The notes beneath the pieces are model-generated. The model did not search any database. It was given only the letters and a program-made list of their open reading frames with translations, and was not told the DNA's origin. This document shows, in pieces, positions 37,948-47,000 of a stretch of DNA of 64,000 bases (position 1 is its first letter; the number at the start of each line of letters is the position of its first letter). This DNA comes from Streptomyces bikiniensis (lineage in GTDB: Bacteria > Actinomycetota > Actinomycetes > Streptomycetales > Streptomycetaceae). The position numbers were made by a program, and so were the translations under genes. The stretch spans positions 1 through 64,000 of the forward strand of contig JNWL01000040.1 of the NCBI GenBank assembly GCA_000716465.1, given 5' to 3'.

Positions 37948-38823
37948 TCAGTCGATGCGGGTTCCCGCGCCGCCGACGCGGACGCGCGGGTCGCCCGCGC
38001 GCAGCGTCACCGTGAGTTCGCCGGGGCGGCCCAGGTCCTCGCCCTGGTGCAGGGTGAGGACGGCGTCCTCGGGGACCAGGCCGAGAGTACGGAGGTACGC
38101 GCCGAAGGCTGCGGCCGCGGCACCGGTCGCCGGGTCCTCGACGACCCCGCCGACGGGGAACGGGTCGCGGACGTGGAAGACCGTGGCGGATTCCCGCCAC
38201 ACCAGCTGGACCGTGGTCAGGTCGAGGCGCCGCATCAGGGTTTCGAGGCGCGTGAAGTCGTACGCGAGGTCGGCGAGGCGGGCGCGCGTCGCCGCCGCGA
38301 GGACGAGGTGGCGGGCGCCGGCGTAGGCGATGCGGGGCGGGAAGGCGGGATCGAGGTCGGCGGCCGGCCAGTCGAGCGCGGCGAGGGCCTCCGCGAGGTC
38401 GGCGTCGGCGATCCCCTCGACGTGCGGCTCGACGCTGGTGAGCGTGGCCCGGAGCCCCCCGTCCTCCTCGGTCACCTCCACCGGCACGGTGCCGGCGCGC
38501 GTCGCGAACACCAGCTCCCCGGGGCCCGTCCGCTCGGCGAGCGCGACGGCGGTCGCGACGGTGGCGTGGCCGCAGAACGGCACCTCGGCCCTGGGGCTGA
38601 AGTAGCGGATGCCGTACGCCCGTCCCTCCTGGCCGCCGAGGCCCGCCGGCGGCGCGGTCAGGAACGCGGTCTCCGAGTATCCGAGGCCGGCCGCGATCGC
38701 CAGCATGTCGTCGTCGTCCAGGGCGGTGGCGTCCAGGACGACGCCGGCGGGGTTCCCGCCGGCGGGGGCGCTGGAGAAGGCGGTGTAGCGCAGCACCTCG
38801 GGCCGCGGGGCATCGGTCGTCAT
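37948..38823 (-). CDS. PhzF-family isomerase/epimerase-like protein
   Basis: A 291-residue protein of the PhzF/diaminopimelate-epimerase fold. Family features are RYTAFSSAPAGGNPAGVVLDA at the N-terminus, SETAFLTAP with the conserved Glu, FSPRAEVPFCGHATVATAVALAE, and the C-terminal DPATGAAAAAFGAYL motif. Members isomerise small cyclic metabolites; the substrate here is unknown. It is divergent from the two dioxygenase genes, with 154 bp between starts, so shared control and a common small-molecule pathway are possible. Confidence 0.92.
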   Translation of the reverse strand: MTTDAPRPEVLRYTAFSSAPAGGNPAGVVLDATALDDDDMLAIAAGLGYSETAFLTAPPAGLGGQEGRAYGIRYFSPRAEVPFCGHATVATAVALAERTGPGELVFATRAGTVPVEVTEEDGGLRATLTSVEPHVEGIADADLAEALAALDWPAADLDPAFPPRIAYAGARHLVLAAATRARLADLAYDFTRLETLMRRLDLTTVQLVWRESATVFHVRDPFPVGGVVEDPATGAAAAAFGAYLRTLGLVPEDAVLTLHQGEDLGRPGELTVTLRAGDPRVRVGGAGTRID

Positions 38824-38977
38824 GGTGGTGGCAACGCGGGGCGGATTCGCGGCTATTCCGGGGCCCGGAACCGCGTTGCCCGCCGCCGGGCCCCGTGAGA
38901 GCATCGACGCCCCGGCGGGCCGTTGCCGTGTCCGTGGTCCGAGTGGTCCACCGGGATCTGCCGAGGGGGGCGGTCCG

Positions 38978-40222
38978 ATGCGCACGACGGAGCTGACGGA
39001 GGCCTGCGTCGAGGACGCGGGCAACGTCCTGGTGGCGCCCACGGCGTTGTGGGACGACGACTCGGTCAGGGGTTTCCTCGGCTCCGTGATCACACCGGAG
39101 GACCTCGCCTCCGGCACGCCGGACCTCGCCCGGAAGACCGTCTACCTGTGCGGCGACGTGTCCGGCGTCAGCGCCCGCCGGCTCCTCCCGGCCGCCCGGG
39201 TCTTCGTCGTCCGGGAGCTGTCGCGCGGTTTCCGGGAGGGCGCCGACGCCCCCTGGACCCCCGTCGGAACCGGCCGGGTCCCCCTCCGGGTGCACGGCGC
39301 CGGCGTGTACTACCGCCGTTTCTTCGACCCCGGCGCCGGTCACTTCGGGAGGATCCGCGCGGAGCACGCGTTCCAGTCCCTGACGGAGTCCACCAAGCCC
39401 GGGACGGCCCACCGCAGCGGCATCTACCTGACGCCCGTCAGGCGGGACGGCGACGCGCTGCGCTTCCGTCTGCTGCGGTGCTACACGAACCTCTCGGGGC
39501 CGACCGAGGGCTTCGGTCCGACCGACACGGCCGTCGTGGACGACCTGAACCGCGAGGCCGCCGCCGTCTTCCGGAACCACGCGCCGCTCAACCACGTGCT
39601 GGCGCAGATCTATCACAACACCCGTGCCACGGCGGAGCGCAAGCAGTCCAAGGCCAGGATCTCGTCCCACGCCGACAAGACCAAGGACATGCCGGTCAAC
39701 GGCATCATGGCCTTCTGCACCTTCTACGACCGGCTGGACGGGCTGGAGCCCCTGGCCGGGGACTCCTTCGACCGCGGTGTGAAGGGCGTCAGCGGGCTGA
39801 CCCGGCTCCACTTCCGGCTCAAGGAACCGGCACGTGAGGAACCGGCAGGAGGGCACGGCGGGGGCGCGCTCCCGGAGCAGTTCGCCCTGACCCTCCACCC
39901 CGGCTCGGTGTTCTTCATGCCGCTGTCCACCAACCGCCTGTACACGCACGAGATCCGGCCCTCGGCGCTGGACGCCGCGCTGCTCCCGACCCGCCTGGGG
40001 TACGTGGTGCGCTGCTCGAAGACCGAAGCCGTCCACGAGGACGGCCGCACGTTCCTCGAACGGGACGGGCGACGGGTGGGGCTGGAACCGCCCACGCCGG
40101 AAGGAATGGAGGAGCTGCGCCGGCTGTACGCCGAGGAGAACAGGTCCTCGTCCTTCGTCGACTACGGCGACCGGTTCCCCTTCAGCATGAACACGGGAGA
40201 CTACCTTGCCCCCCGTCCCTAG
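38978..40222 (+). CDS. AlkB-like Fe(II)/2-oxoglutarate oxygenase (first of tandem pair)
   Basis: A 414-residue protein starting at ATG 38978 with GAGGGGGG upstream. The double-stranded beta-helix core shows an AlkB-type triad: H231-x-D233 in ARISSHADKTKDM, H324 in LYTHEIRPS, and the 2-oxoglutarate-binding Arg R345 in GYVVRCSKTEAVH. The sequence before the HxD, LAQIYHNTRATAERKQ, parallels the segment at the same place in the next protein. The N-terminal 200 residues (GIYLTPVRRDG, YYRRFFDPG) are not recognised. The 3' end overlaps the next gene by 17 bp. Substrate unknown; nucleic acid repair is not implied by the fold alone. Confidence 0.8.
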   Translation: MRTTELTEACVEDAGNVLVAPTALWDDDSVRGFLGSVITPEDLASGTPDLARKTVYLCGDVSGVSARRLLPAARVFVVRELSRGFREGADAPWTPVGTGRVPLRVHGAGVYYRRFFDPGAGHFGRIRAEHAFQSLTESTKPGTAHRSGIYLTPVRRDGDALRFRLLRCYTNLSGPTEGFGPTDTAVVDDLNREAAAVFRNHAPLNHVLAQIYHNTRATAERKQSKARISSHADKTKDMPVNGIMAFCTFYDRLDGLEPLAGDSFDRGVKGVSGLTRLHFRLKEPAREEPAGGHGGGALPEQFALTLHPGSVFFMPLSTNRLYTHEIRPSALDAALLPTRLGYVVRCSKTEAVHEDGRTFLERDGRRVGLEPPTPEGMEELRRLYAEENRSSSFVDYGDRFPFSMNTGDYLAPRP

Positions 40223-40976
40223 GTTCTCGGACGAGATCCTCTCGTACGCCCTGCCGACCGGGGAGAACCCCTTCGCGGAGCTGTCGGCGTCGGTCCGCCT
40301 GGAGGACGTGGGGAAGGGCCGGCGGGGCGCCGTGCTCGCCAGGACCGACGAGACGGGCGGTGTGCCCCTCGTCCGCACCACCACCCGGTACGGCGAACCG
40401 GCGCAGCGGTTCCGTGCGGTGCACGAGCGGCTGGCGCGGCGGATCCGGGAACGCGCGGGGCTCCCGGTGGGCTTCAACAACGCCCTGGTCGAGATCTACA
40501 CGAACGCCTACACGACCATGGGCGGCCATTCCGACCAGGCCCTCGACCTGGCCGACGGGTCGTCCATCGCCGTCTTCTCCTGCTACCGGAGTCCCGAGGC
40601 GGTCCCGCCGAGGAAGCTGGTCTTCGCGTCGAAGGAGTCCGGTGACGAGAGGTTCGAGGTCCCCCTCGTCCACAACGGCGTCGTCGTGTTCTCCGTCGAA
40701 GCGAACCGGCGGCTCAGGCACAAGATCGTGCTGGACGCGCCCGGCCGGGCGGCGGACAACGAGTGGCTGGGCCTGACGTTCCGTACGTCGAAGACCCTCG
40801 TCCGGTTCCGCGACGGGCACGCGTACCTTCCGCAGGGCGCGCGCCTCACGCCGGCCGACGAGGAGCAGCGGAACGAGTTCTACCGGCTGCGGCGCCGCGA
40901 GAACAGGGAGACGGACTTCGCCTATCCCCCGCTGACGTACACCGTCAGCGAGAGCGACCTGATGCCACCCGTCTGA
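40206..40976 (+). CDS. AlkB-like Fe(II)/2-oxoglutarate oxygenase (second of tandem pair)
   Basis: A 256-residue protein starting at TTG 40206, set by GGGAGA seven bases upstream and inside the end of the previous gene. Visible residues are H108-x-D110 (TMGGHSDQALDL), H172 (RRLRHKIVL) and R193 (LGLTFRTSKTLVRF), the Fe(II) and 2-oxoglutarate ligands of an AlkB-like core. VEIYTNAYTTMGG matches the first protein's QIYHNTRAT segment, so the two are probably diverged duplicates. The C-terminus continues with RLTPADEEQRNEFYRLRRREN. They may act in sequence or as a heterodimer. Confidence 0.8.
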   Translation: MPPVPRFSDEILSYALPTGENPFAELSASVRLEDVGKGRRGAVLARTDETGGVPLVRTTTRYGEPAQRFRAVHERLARRIRERAGLPVGFNNALVEIYTNAYTTMGGHSDQALDLADGSSIAVFSCYRSPEAVPPRKLVFASKESGDERFEVPLVHNGVVVFSVEANRRLRHKIVLDAPGRAADNEWLGLTFRTSKTLVRFRDGHAYLPQGARLTPADEEQRNEFYRLRRRENRETDFAYPPLTYTVSESDLMPPV

Positions 40977-41084
40977 CCCCGGGACCTCGCGAACGGCCCT
41001 GCCGCGTGCCGCCGGACGGCCCTGGGCACCGATGAGGGTCCGGGCCCGCTGTGGGAGCGTGCGCCGTACGGTCATCGTCCGCGG

Positions 41085-41123
41085 GCCGCCCAGGGCCTGT
41101 CCGCCGGGCAGGCCCTGGGCGGC
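41085..41123 (+). terminator. Terminator after the tandem oxygenases
   Basis: GCCGCCCAGGGCCTG (41085-41099) pairs perfectly with CAGGCCCTGGGCGGC (41109-41123) around a 9-base loop. It lies 108 bp after the second oxygenase and before the sigma-factor gene. Confidence 0.8.
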
Positions 41124-41241
41124 ATCGCTTTCCGGACGCGGCTTAGAGTCGGTGGACGGCGCGGGTCCTCGGTGTGACCGGGCTCACGCCACTTCTTCGG
41201 AAACGGTGTCGACCGTCGGGGCCGTGCCAGGCGTATGCCCG

Positions 41242-41763
41242 GTGAAGCGAGAGACCCGGGAGTTGCCGTTGACCGTCGAAGAGTTCGAAGCGTTCTACGT
41301 CCAATCGGTCGGGCGGCTCACCGGGCAGCTCTACGTCATGCTCGGTGATCTGCAGGAGGCTGAAGACGTTGTCCAGGAAGCGTTCGTCAAGGCCTGGAAC
41401 CGGCGGCGCCGGCTGGACCGCGACAGCGGACCGGAGGCGTGGATCCGCACGGTCGCCTGGCGTCTCGCCGTGAGCCGGTGGCGCCTCCGGCGGCGTACGG
41501 CCGACGCCTGGAACCGGCGGTCGGCCCCGCCCCACGCGGCCGGCCCCGGGCCGGAGCACGTGGTCCTGGTCGACGCGCTGCGCACCCTGCCGGCCCAGCA
41601 GCGGCGCACCGTCACCCTGCACTACCTGTGCGACCTCACCGTCGAGCAGATCGCGGGCGAGACCGGACTGTCCGCCAGCACCGTCAAGACGCACCTCGGC
41701 CGGGGGCGCGCCGCCCTCGCCGACCGGCTCAAGGACACCGAGCAGGAGGCCGGATCCCGATGA
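41242..41763 (+). CDS. SigE-family ECF RNA polymerase sigma factor
   Basis: A 173-residue sigma factor. Region 2 reads FEAFYVQSVGRLTGQLYVMLGDLQEAEDVVQEAFVKAWNR. Region 4 is LPAQQRRTVTLHYLCDLTVEQIAGETGLSASTVKTHLGRGRAALADRL. The length and FY..S.GRL..QLY spacing are those of the streptomycete SigE family. The start is taken as GTG 41242, although no strong ribosome site is visible. The next gene starts inside its stop codon (ATGA), typical of a sigma/anti-sigma pair. Confidence 0.92.
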   Translation: MKRETRELPLTVEEFEAFYVQSVGRLTGQLYVMLGDLQEAEDVVQEAFVKAWNRRRRLDRDSGPEAWIRTVAWRLAVSRWRLRRRTADAWNRRSAPPHAAGPGPEHVVLVDALRTLPAQQRRTVTLHYLCDLTVEQIAGETGLSASTVKTHLGRGRAALADRLKDTEQEAGSR

Positions 41764-42206
41764 ACGAGCACTCCGATCCCTCCCTGAGGGCCCTGTTCCG
41801 GGCCGCCGCCGACCACGGCAGCCGGGAGGCCGCGACGCTCCCGGTCGCCCAGGTCGTCGAACGGGGCAGGCGGGCCCACCGGCGCCGGCTGGCCCTCGGC
41901 ACGGCCACGGCGGGCGTCGTCGCCGTCCTCGGCCTGGCGACGGCCGCCTCCCTCGTCCCCGGCCCCGCCGCCGGTCCCGCCCTGCCCGCGACGAGTCCCT
42001 CCGTGCCCGGGCCGGGGCCCAGCCCCTCCGCCCGCCCCGGGCCTCCGCCCCGGGAGACGGAGGACGCCGCTCCGCCGGACCACGGCAGCGCGACGACGTA
42101 CGGGCAACGGACCCGTCCGCCGACGACTTCCGACCGGACGACGCCACCGACGGCCCCGCCGTCGACGGCGACGACCATGGCGACGACGGCACCGCCGCAG
42201 GGCTGA
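41760..42206 (+). CDS. Single-pass membrane protein coupled to the sigma factor (putative anti-sigma)
   Basis: A 148-residue protein overlapping the sigma gene by 4 bp. A cytoplasmic N-terminus of about 45 residues (LRALFRAAADHGSREAATLPVAQVVERGRRAHRRR) precedes one TM helix (LALGTATAGVVAVLGLATAASL). A Pro/Ser/Thr-rich extracellular tail of about 85 residues follows. There is no HxxxCxxC zinc motif, so it is not a ZAS anti-sigma factor. Coupling and topology still suggest it controls the sigma factor. The tail is low complexity and probably glycosylated or disordered. Confidence 0.75.
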   Translation: MNEHSDPSLRALFRAAADHGSREAATLPVAQVVERGRRAHRRRLALGTATAGVVAVLGLATAASLVPGPAAGPALPATSPSVPGPGPSPSARPGPPPRETEDAAPPDHGSATTYGQRTRPPTTSDRTTPPTAPPSTATTMATTAPPQG

Positions 42207-42533
42207 CCCGCCCCCTCTCCCCCTTTTCCGGTTGAACCCGGGTGAACTCGGACGAACCCGGCTGATCCCGGCCGAGCCTGAAGATCCCGAGGCCGACCGG
42301 CCGCGTCCGCCCTCCCGGGGCCGAGCGGCCTCGTCCGCCCTCCCGGGGCCGACCTACCGCATCCACCCTCCCGGGGGCGGCCGACCGCGTCCGCCCTCCC
42401 GGGGCGGCCCCGCACCGACCAGGCCGCCCCGCCCTTCCCCGTACCCCCGCGCCCGCCCGTACCGCCCGTGCCGTCCGCACCGCACCACGGGCGTGACCGT
42501 GCGTACCCGCGCCCTCACGGAGAGACCTCACCC
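42207..42533. other. Intergenic region (327 bp) carrying 28-bp tandem repeats
   Basis: No coding frame with a sensible translation was found. Most of the region is tandem repeat (42293-42404) plus C-rich DNA before the mannosyltransferase ribosome site (GGAGAG near 42520). Confidence 0.5.
42293..42404. repeat. Four 24-28-bp tandem repeats
   Basis: Units at 42293-42320, 42321-42348, 42349-42376 and 42381-42404 each begin CCGA(C/G)C and end in the invariant CCCTCCCGGGG. The core CCCGGG is palindromic, so each unit can also form a small hairpin. The repeat lies between the anti-sigma-like gene and the mannosyltransferase. Confidence 0.8.
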
Positions 42534-43775
42534 ATGCCGATCTCGGCGCCCCCCTCCCCCCGGCATGCCCCCGTGCGGCCGGGCTCCCCCGTGCGCCCGG
42601 CGCCCGCGGAGGCCCCGGCCGCCCCCCGCCTCCGCCGCGCCGACCGCGAGGTCCTGTGGCTGTACCTGCTGACGCGGGTGGCCGTGTGGACGACCGCGTA
42701 CTGCACCCGCTGGCTGTTCCCGGCATCCGGTGACGCCCGGGCGCCCGCGCCGGTCCTCGCGCCCTTCGAGCACTGGGACTGGGGGCACTTCCTCAACATC
42801 GCCAGGGACGGCTACTTCCCCGAAGGGCCCGGCGAGGGGGACAACCGGGAGGCGTTCTTCCCCGGCCTCCCCCTGGTCCTGCGCGCCGTGCACGTCCTCG
42901 TACCGCACTGGACCGTCGCCGGACTGCTCGTCTCCCTCGTCGCCGGGGCCGTCGCCGCCGTGGCCCTCGCCCGGATCGCCGAGCTGCACCTGCCCGGTTC
43001 CGGCGCGGGCCGCCGCGCCGCCCTGTTCCTGCTGGTGTCGCCCTGCGCGGTCTTCCTGACCGCCGGATACAGCGAGGCGCTCTTCCTCGCCCTCGCCCTG
43101 CCCGCCTGGCTCGCGGCCCGGCGGCAGCGGTGGCTCCTCGCCTCGGTGCTCGCCGCCGGCGCCACCACCGTCCGCATCAGCGGACTGTTCCTCGCCGCCG
43201 CGCTCGTCGTCCTCTTCCTGACGACCTCGACGACCCCAACGGCCCCGACGACGCGGCGGGACGAAGGGACGAGCCGGAAGCGCGACGCCGCCTGGCTCGT
43301 CCTCCCCGGGCTGCCCGCGCTCCTCTACTTCTGGTACCTGTACGGGCGGACCGGCGACCCCCTGGCGTGGAAGCACGCGCAGGAGCGCGGCTGGTACCGG
43401 CACTTCCGCGCCCCCTGGGAGGCCTGGTCGCAGACCTGGCACGAGGCCTTCGACCGCACCCAGGCCACCGGTTACGCCGCCCAGTTCCAGGCGGACCTGC
43501 TCGCCATGGTGCTCGGCCTGCTGCTGCTCGGCGTCCTCGTCGTGCGGCGCCGCTGGCCGGAGGCCGTGTACCTCGCGCTGACGCTGTGGGCGCTCGGCAC
43601 CTCGTACTGGTACATGTCCGTGGCCCGCAGCACCCTCCTGTGGTGGCCGCTGTGGGTCGGCCTCGCCGTCTGGAGCGTGCGCCGGCGGTGGGTCACGATC
43701 GCCTACCTGTGCCTGGTCGCGCCGCTGAGCACCGTTCTGGCCGTCACGTTCATGACGGGGCGCTGGGCGGGCTGA
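42534..43775 (+). CDS. PIG-V/GPI-mannosyltransferase-like membrane glycosyltransferase
   Basis: A 413-residue polytopic membrane protein with about 9-10 TM helices. The first periplasmic loop contains FEHWDWGHFLNIARDGYFPEG, equivalent to the (R/H)WD..(H/W)F..IA..GY motif of PIG-V-type mannosyltransferases. Further motifs are AFFPGLPLVLR and SPCAVFLTAGYSEALFLALALPAW. It probably transfers a mannose from polyprenyl-phosphate mannose to an extracellular acceptor. ATG 42534 has GGAGAG upstream. A Thr/Arg-rich cytoplasmic loop (TTSTTPTAPTTRRDEGTSRK) interrupts the middle. Confidence 0.88.
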   Translation: MPISAPPSPRHAPVRPGSPVRPAPAEAPAAPRLRRADREVLWLYLLTRVAVWTTAYCTRWLFPASGDARAPAPVLAPFEHWDWGHFLNIARDGYFPEGPGEGDNREAFFPGLPLVLRAVHVLVPHWTVAGLLVSLVAGAVAAVALARIAELHLPGSGAGRRAALFLLVSPCAVFLTAGYSEALFLALALPAWLAARRQRWLLASVLAAGATTVRISGLFLAAALVVLFLTTSTTPTAPTTRRDEGTSRKRDAAWLVLPGLPALLYFWYLYGRTGDPLAWKHAQERGWYRHFRAPWEAWSQTWHEAFDRTQATGYAAQFQADLLAMVLGLLLLGVLVVRRRWPEAVYLALTLWALGTSYWYMSVARSTLLWWPLWVGLAVWSVRRRWVTIAYLCLVAPLSTVLAVTFMTGRWAG

Positions 43776-44005
43776 CGGCCGGGGAGCGGCCGTGCCGCAC
43801 GTGGCCTCACAGGGTGGCGGGGGAGACCTCCTCCAGGCTCTCCGCGAAGACCCGCCCCGGCCCCGGCTCCACCGCCGGACGGCCGCCCCGTTGAATGGAC
43901 CGAGGACCGCTGCCGGGCGGGGGGCGTCACCTTCGACGTGAGCAACTCCGTCGGTACGGCCCCGCTGGTCCGGGACCCGGACGCCCTCCTCATGTGACGC
44001 CCCCC
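43776..44005. other. Intergenic gap with possible gene remnants
   Basis: On the plus strand a 35-codon stretch ends VTFDVSNSVGTAPLVRDPDALLM and a stop at about 43996; the GTAP..RDPD pattern recalls VOC/glyoxalase-type proteins. On the minus strand a frame ends GRVFAESLEEVSPATL and a stop near 43810. Neither has a complete gene around it. They may be leftovers of deleted genes, or chance. Confidence 0.25.
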
Positions 44006-47000
44006 TCATCCGTGGCGCGGCGCCCGCAGCAGGTTCCCCGGGTCGGCCGCCCGGTCGATCGCCGCCTCGACGGCGGCGACGCGGTCGGCCAGCAGCCCGA
44101 GGGCGGCGACCGCGCGGGCGAGGGGATCGTCCCCGGAGCCGCCGAGCGCCCGCTCGCGGACGTACGCGGCGCTCACCTCGGCCCAGCGCGCGGCCTGCTC
44201 CGGGGTGAGAGTGCCGCGCAGTTCGGCGAGGCGGAGCAGGTTGGCCTCGGCCTCGGTGGTGAGGGTCCGGGCCTCGGCGGTGTAGTGGTCGTCGATCACG
44301 GCGGCCAGCTCGGTGTCGTTCATGGCGGGCGAGATCCGGGCCGCGATCCTGTTCATGGTGCGGTACGAGCCCTGGAGCCGGAACGGCGGCGCGGTGCGGG
44401 CCGCGTCGCTGCGGGCGGCGGAGGCGATGTACTCCTCGTTGACGGCGAGGACCGTCTCGCGGGCCGTGAGGAGCCGGCCGAGGACGGCGAGGATCCTCTC
44501 CAGCTCGGCCGGGGCGTACGGGTGGACGAGCCGGTCGCGGCGCGCGGTCGGGTCACCGGCGGCGATCCGGACGAGCAGTTCCAGGTCGGCCCGGTCGCGC
44601 CCGGCGAGCGGGGCGAGGGCCGGGTGGGAGGTGAGGGCGTTCTCCACGAAGCTGAGCGCGAAGACGTCCTCCTTGCCGGTCAGGACGTCGCCGAGGTTCC
44701 AGACGTCGGCCCGGTTGGCGAGCATGTCGGGCACCCGGAAGGCCTGCCCTGACTCGGTGTACGGGTTGCCGGCCATGCAGACGGCGAAGCGCTTGCCGCG
44801 CAGGTCGTGCCCGTTCAGGGTGCGGGTGGCGTCGCAGAGCGGGATGAACTTCTGGAGGAACTCCGGCGAGGTGTGCTGGATGTCGTCCACGTACAGCAGG
44901 ACGTTGTTGGCGGCCTCCAGCGCGAAGGCGATCTTCTCCAGCTCCCGGCGGGCGGTGGCGTCGGGCGCCTCGGCCGGGTCGAGGGAGGTGGTCCGCTGTC
45001 CGAGGGCCGGTCCGTCGACCTTGACGAGGAGCAGGCCGAGGCGGTCGGCGACGTACTCGATCAGGGTGGTCTTGCCGTAGCCGGGCGGGGAGAGGAGCAG
45101 CAGCAGGCCGTGGGAGTCGCTGCGCTTGGCGTCCCCGGCGGCGCCGAGCTGCTTGGCGAGGTTGTCGCCGACGAGCGGCAGGTAGACCTCGTCCACGAGC
45201 CGGTTGCGGACGAAGGAGGACATGACGCGGGGGCGGTACTCGTCCACGCGGAGGCGGGCGCGCTCGGCCGCGACGAGTTCGGCCCTGCGCTCCTGGTAGG
45301 CGCGGAAGGCGGGCACGTCGTTTTCGGAGAACTCCCGTGTCCTGGCCAGGAATTCGTCCAGCCGCACGTCGAGCGCGCGGTCACGGACGCGGGGGTGGGC
45401 GCCCAGGAGACCGGTGACCGTGGCGGCGGTCGGGGCGTCGACCTCGTACCGTTCGAGCCCGGGGCAGAGCTCGACGGCGACGGCCTCGGTGAGCACCCCC
45501 CTGTCGAGTCCTTCCCCGTCGAGCCCCTTCCCGCCGCGCACGTCCCCGTCGAGCGGTTCGCCGTAGGTGGAGGCGGAGGTGGAGGCGGAGGCGTAGGCGG
45601 TGAGCCAGGCCTCGACCAGCTGGCGCCGCGCGCCGAGGTCCGTGAGCCCGGCGAGGGCGTCGTCGTACGCGGAACCGCCCACGGCGCGGCGGAACACGGC
45701 GAGGAGGGTGCGGGCCGCGTCGGAGACGGCGAAGCCGCTCGGGGCGGCGGCCAGCTCCTCGACCAGGTACGCGGCGGCCACCGGGTCGCCGATCTCCCCG
45801 GCCAGTTCGGCGCGCAGTCCGTCGACGGCCGACGCGGCGCCGAAGAGGTCGCGGGCGCGGGTCAGCGAGACCGCGCGGCGGGTCCACTGATCGCGAGCGT
45901 CCTCGTCGGCCGTGTGGGCCCAGAAGAGCTGGGCGGCGGCCCGGGCCGCCGCCGGGTACCGCAGCAGTCCGGCCTTCTCGCGGAGGCCGAGGAGCACGTC
46001 CAGGATCGCCGCCGCGTCGTGGTCGTGGACGCCGCGCTCGTACCCCTCGTCGTAGGCGGCCTCGGCGGCGGACCGGGTCAGCGCGGGCAGGTCGGCGCCC
46101 GCGAGGCCGGCCGCGCCGTGCTCGGCGAGCAGCCGGGCCGCCAGGTGCTCGGCCCGGTAGACGGCGGGCGACTCGGAGGGCAGCGTCCGGTCCCAGAACG
46201 GGCGGGTCGCGGCGAACTCCGGGTCGGTGACGGGCGCGCGGTAGTCGGTCCCGGTGAGGGCGAGGGCGAGGGTGTCCCCGTACGGGACGAGGGTGAGTTC
46301 GGGTGCCTGCCGGTTGACGGCGAAGCGGTGCCGGCCGAGGCGGACGGTGTCGCCGCCGTCGGAGAACAGCTCGGTGCGGTCGCGCAGCGCGCGCCCGGCC
46401 TCCTGGCGGGCGGCGCCGAGCCTGCCCTCCAGCTCCTCGGCCCGTACCGGGTCGCCGAGTTCGCGCAGTTCGGCGGCGGTGCGGCGGACCTTGGCGACCA
46501 TCGGGTCGGAGGCGAAGTACGTGTGCACCTCGTCCGGGCCGGTCAGGGTCGCGGCCCGGCGGGCGACGGCCTCCAGGACGCGGTCGGCCGATCCGGCCAG
46601 GCGTTCGGCGCGGCGGGCGCGGGCGTCCCGGAGGGACTGCTTGCGGGCGGTGAAGGCGTCGTGGACCTCGGTGCGCCGCTCGGCGATGTCGGCGAGGAAG
46701 CCGTCGTGCTCGGCGAAGCGGGACTCCAGGTCCTCCAGCTGGAGGAGCAGGAGGCCGAGCTGGTCGTCGCAGTGGTCGGGGGTGTCGGCGGCGGCGAGCG
46801 CGCCGGTGACGGCCTGGCCGAGCAGGGCGAGTTCGGCGGCGAACTCCGCCCGGCCCTCCCGGTCGAGGAGTTCGGCGCGGCGGGCGGCGAGGACGGCGCG
46901 GGCGCGGTTCAGGCCGCCCAGGACGTCCGCGACGCGGCCCAGGATCGCGGTGCGGACGGTGGCGTCACCGATGTCGAGCCCGGCGACGATCTCGCTGAGG

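Noticed and set aside
37904..40480. Minus-strand frame covering the oxygenase genes
   Set aside because: It spans several real genes out of frame and has no recognisable domain.
38978..40976. Calling the oxygenases DNA-repair AlkB enzymes
   Set aside because: Only the common Fe(II)/2-oxoglutarate core is visible. Substrate-recognition parts of true AlkB are not recognisable, and the PhzF neighbour argues for metabolism.
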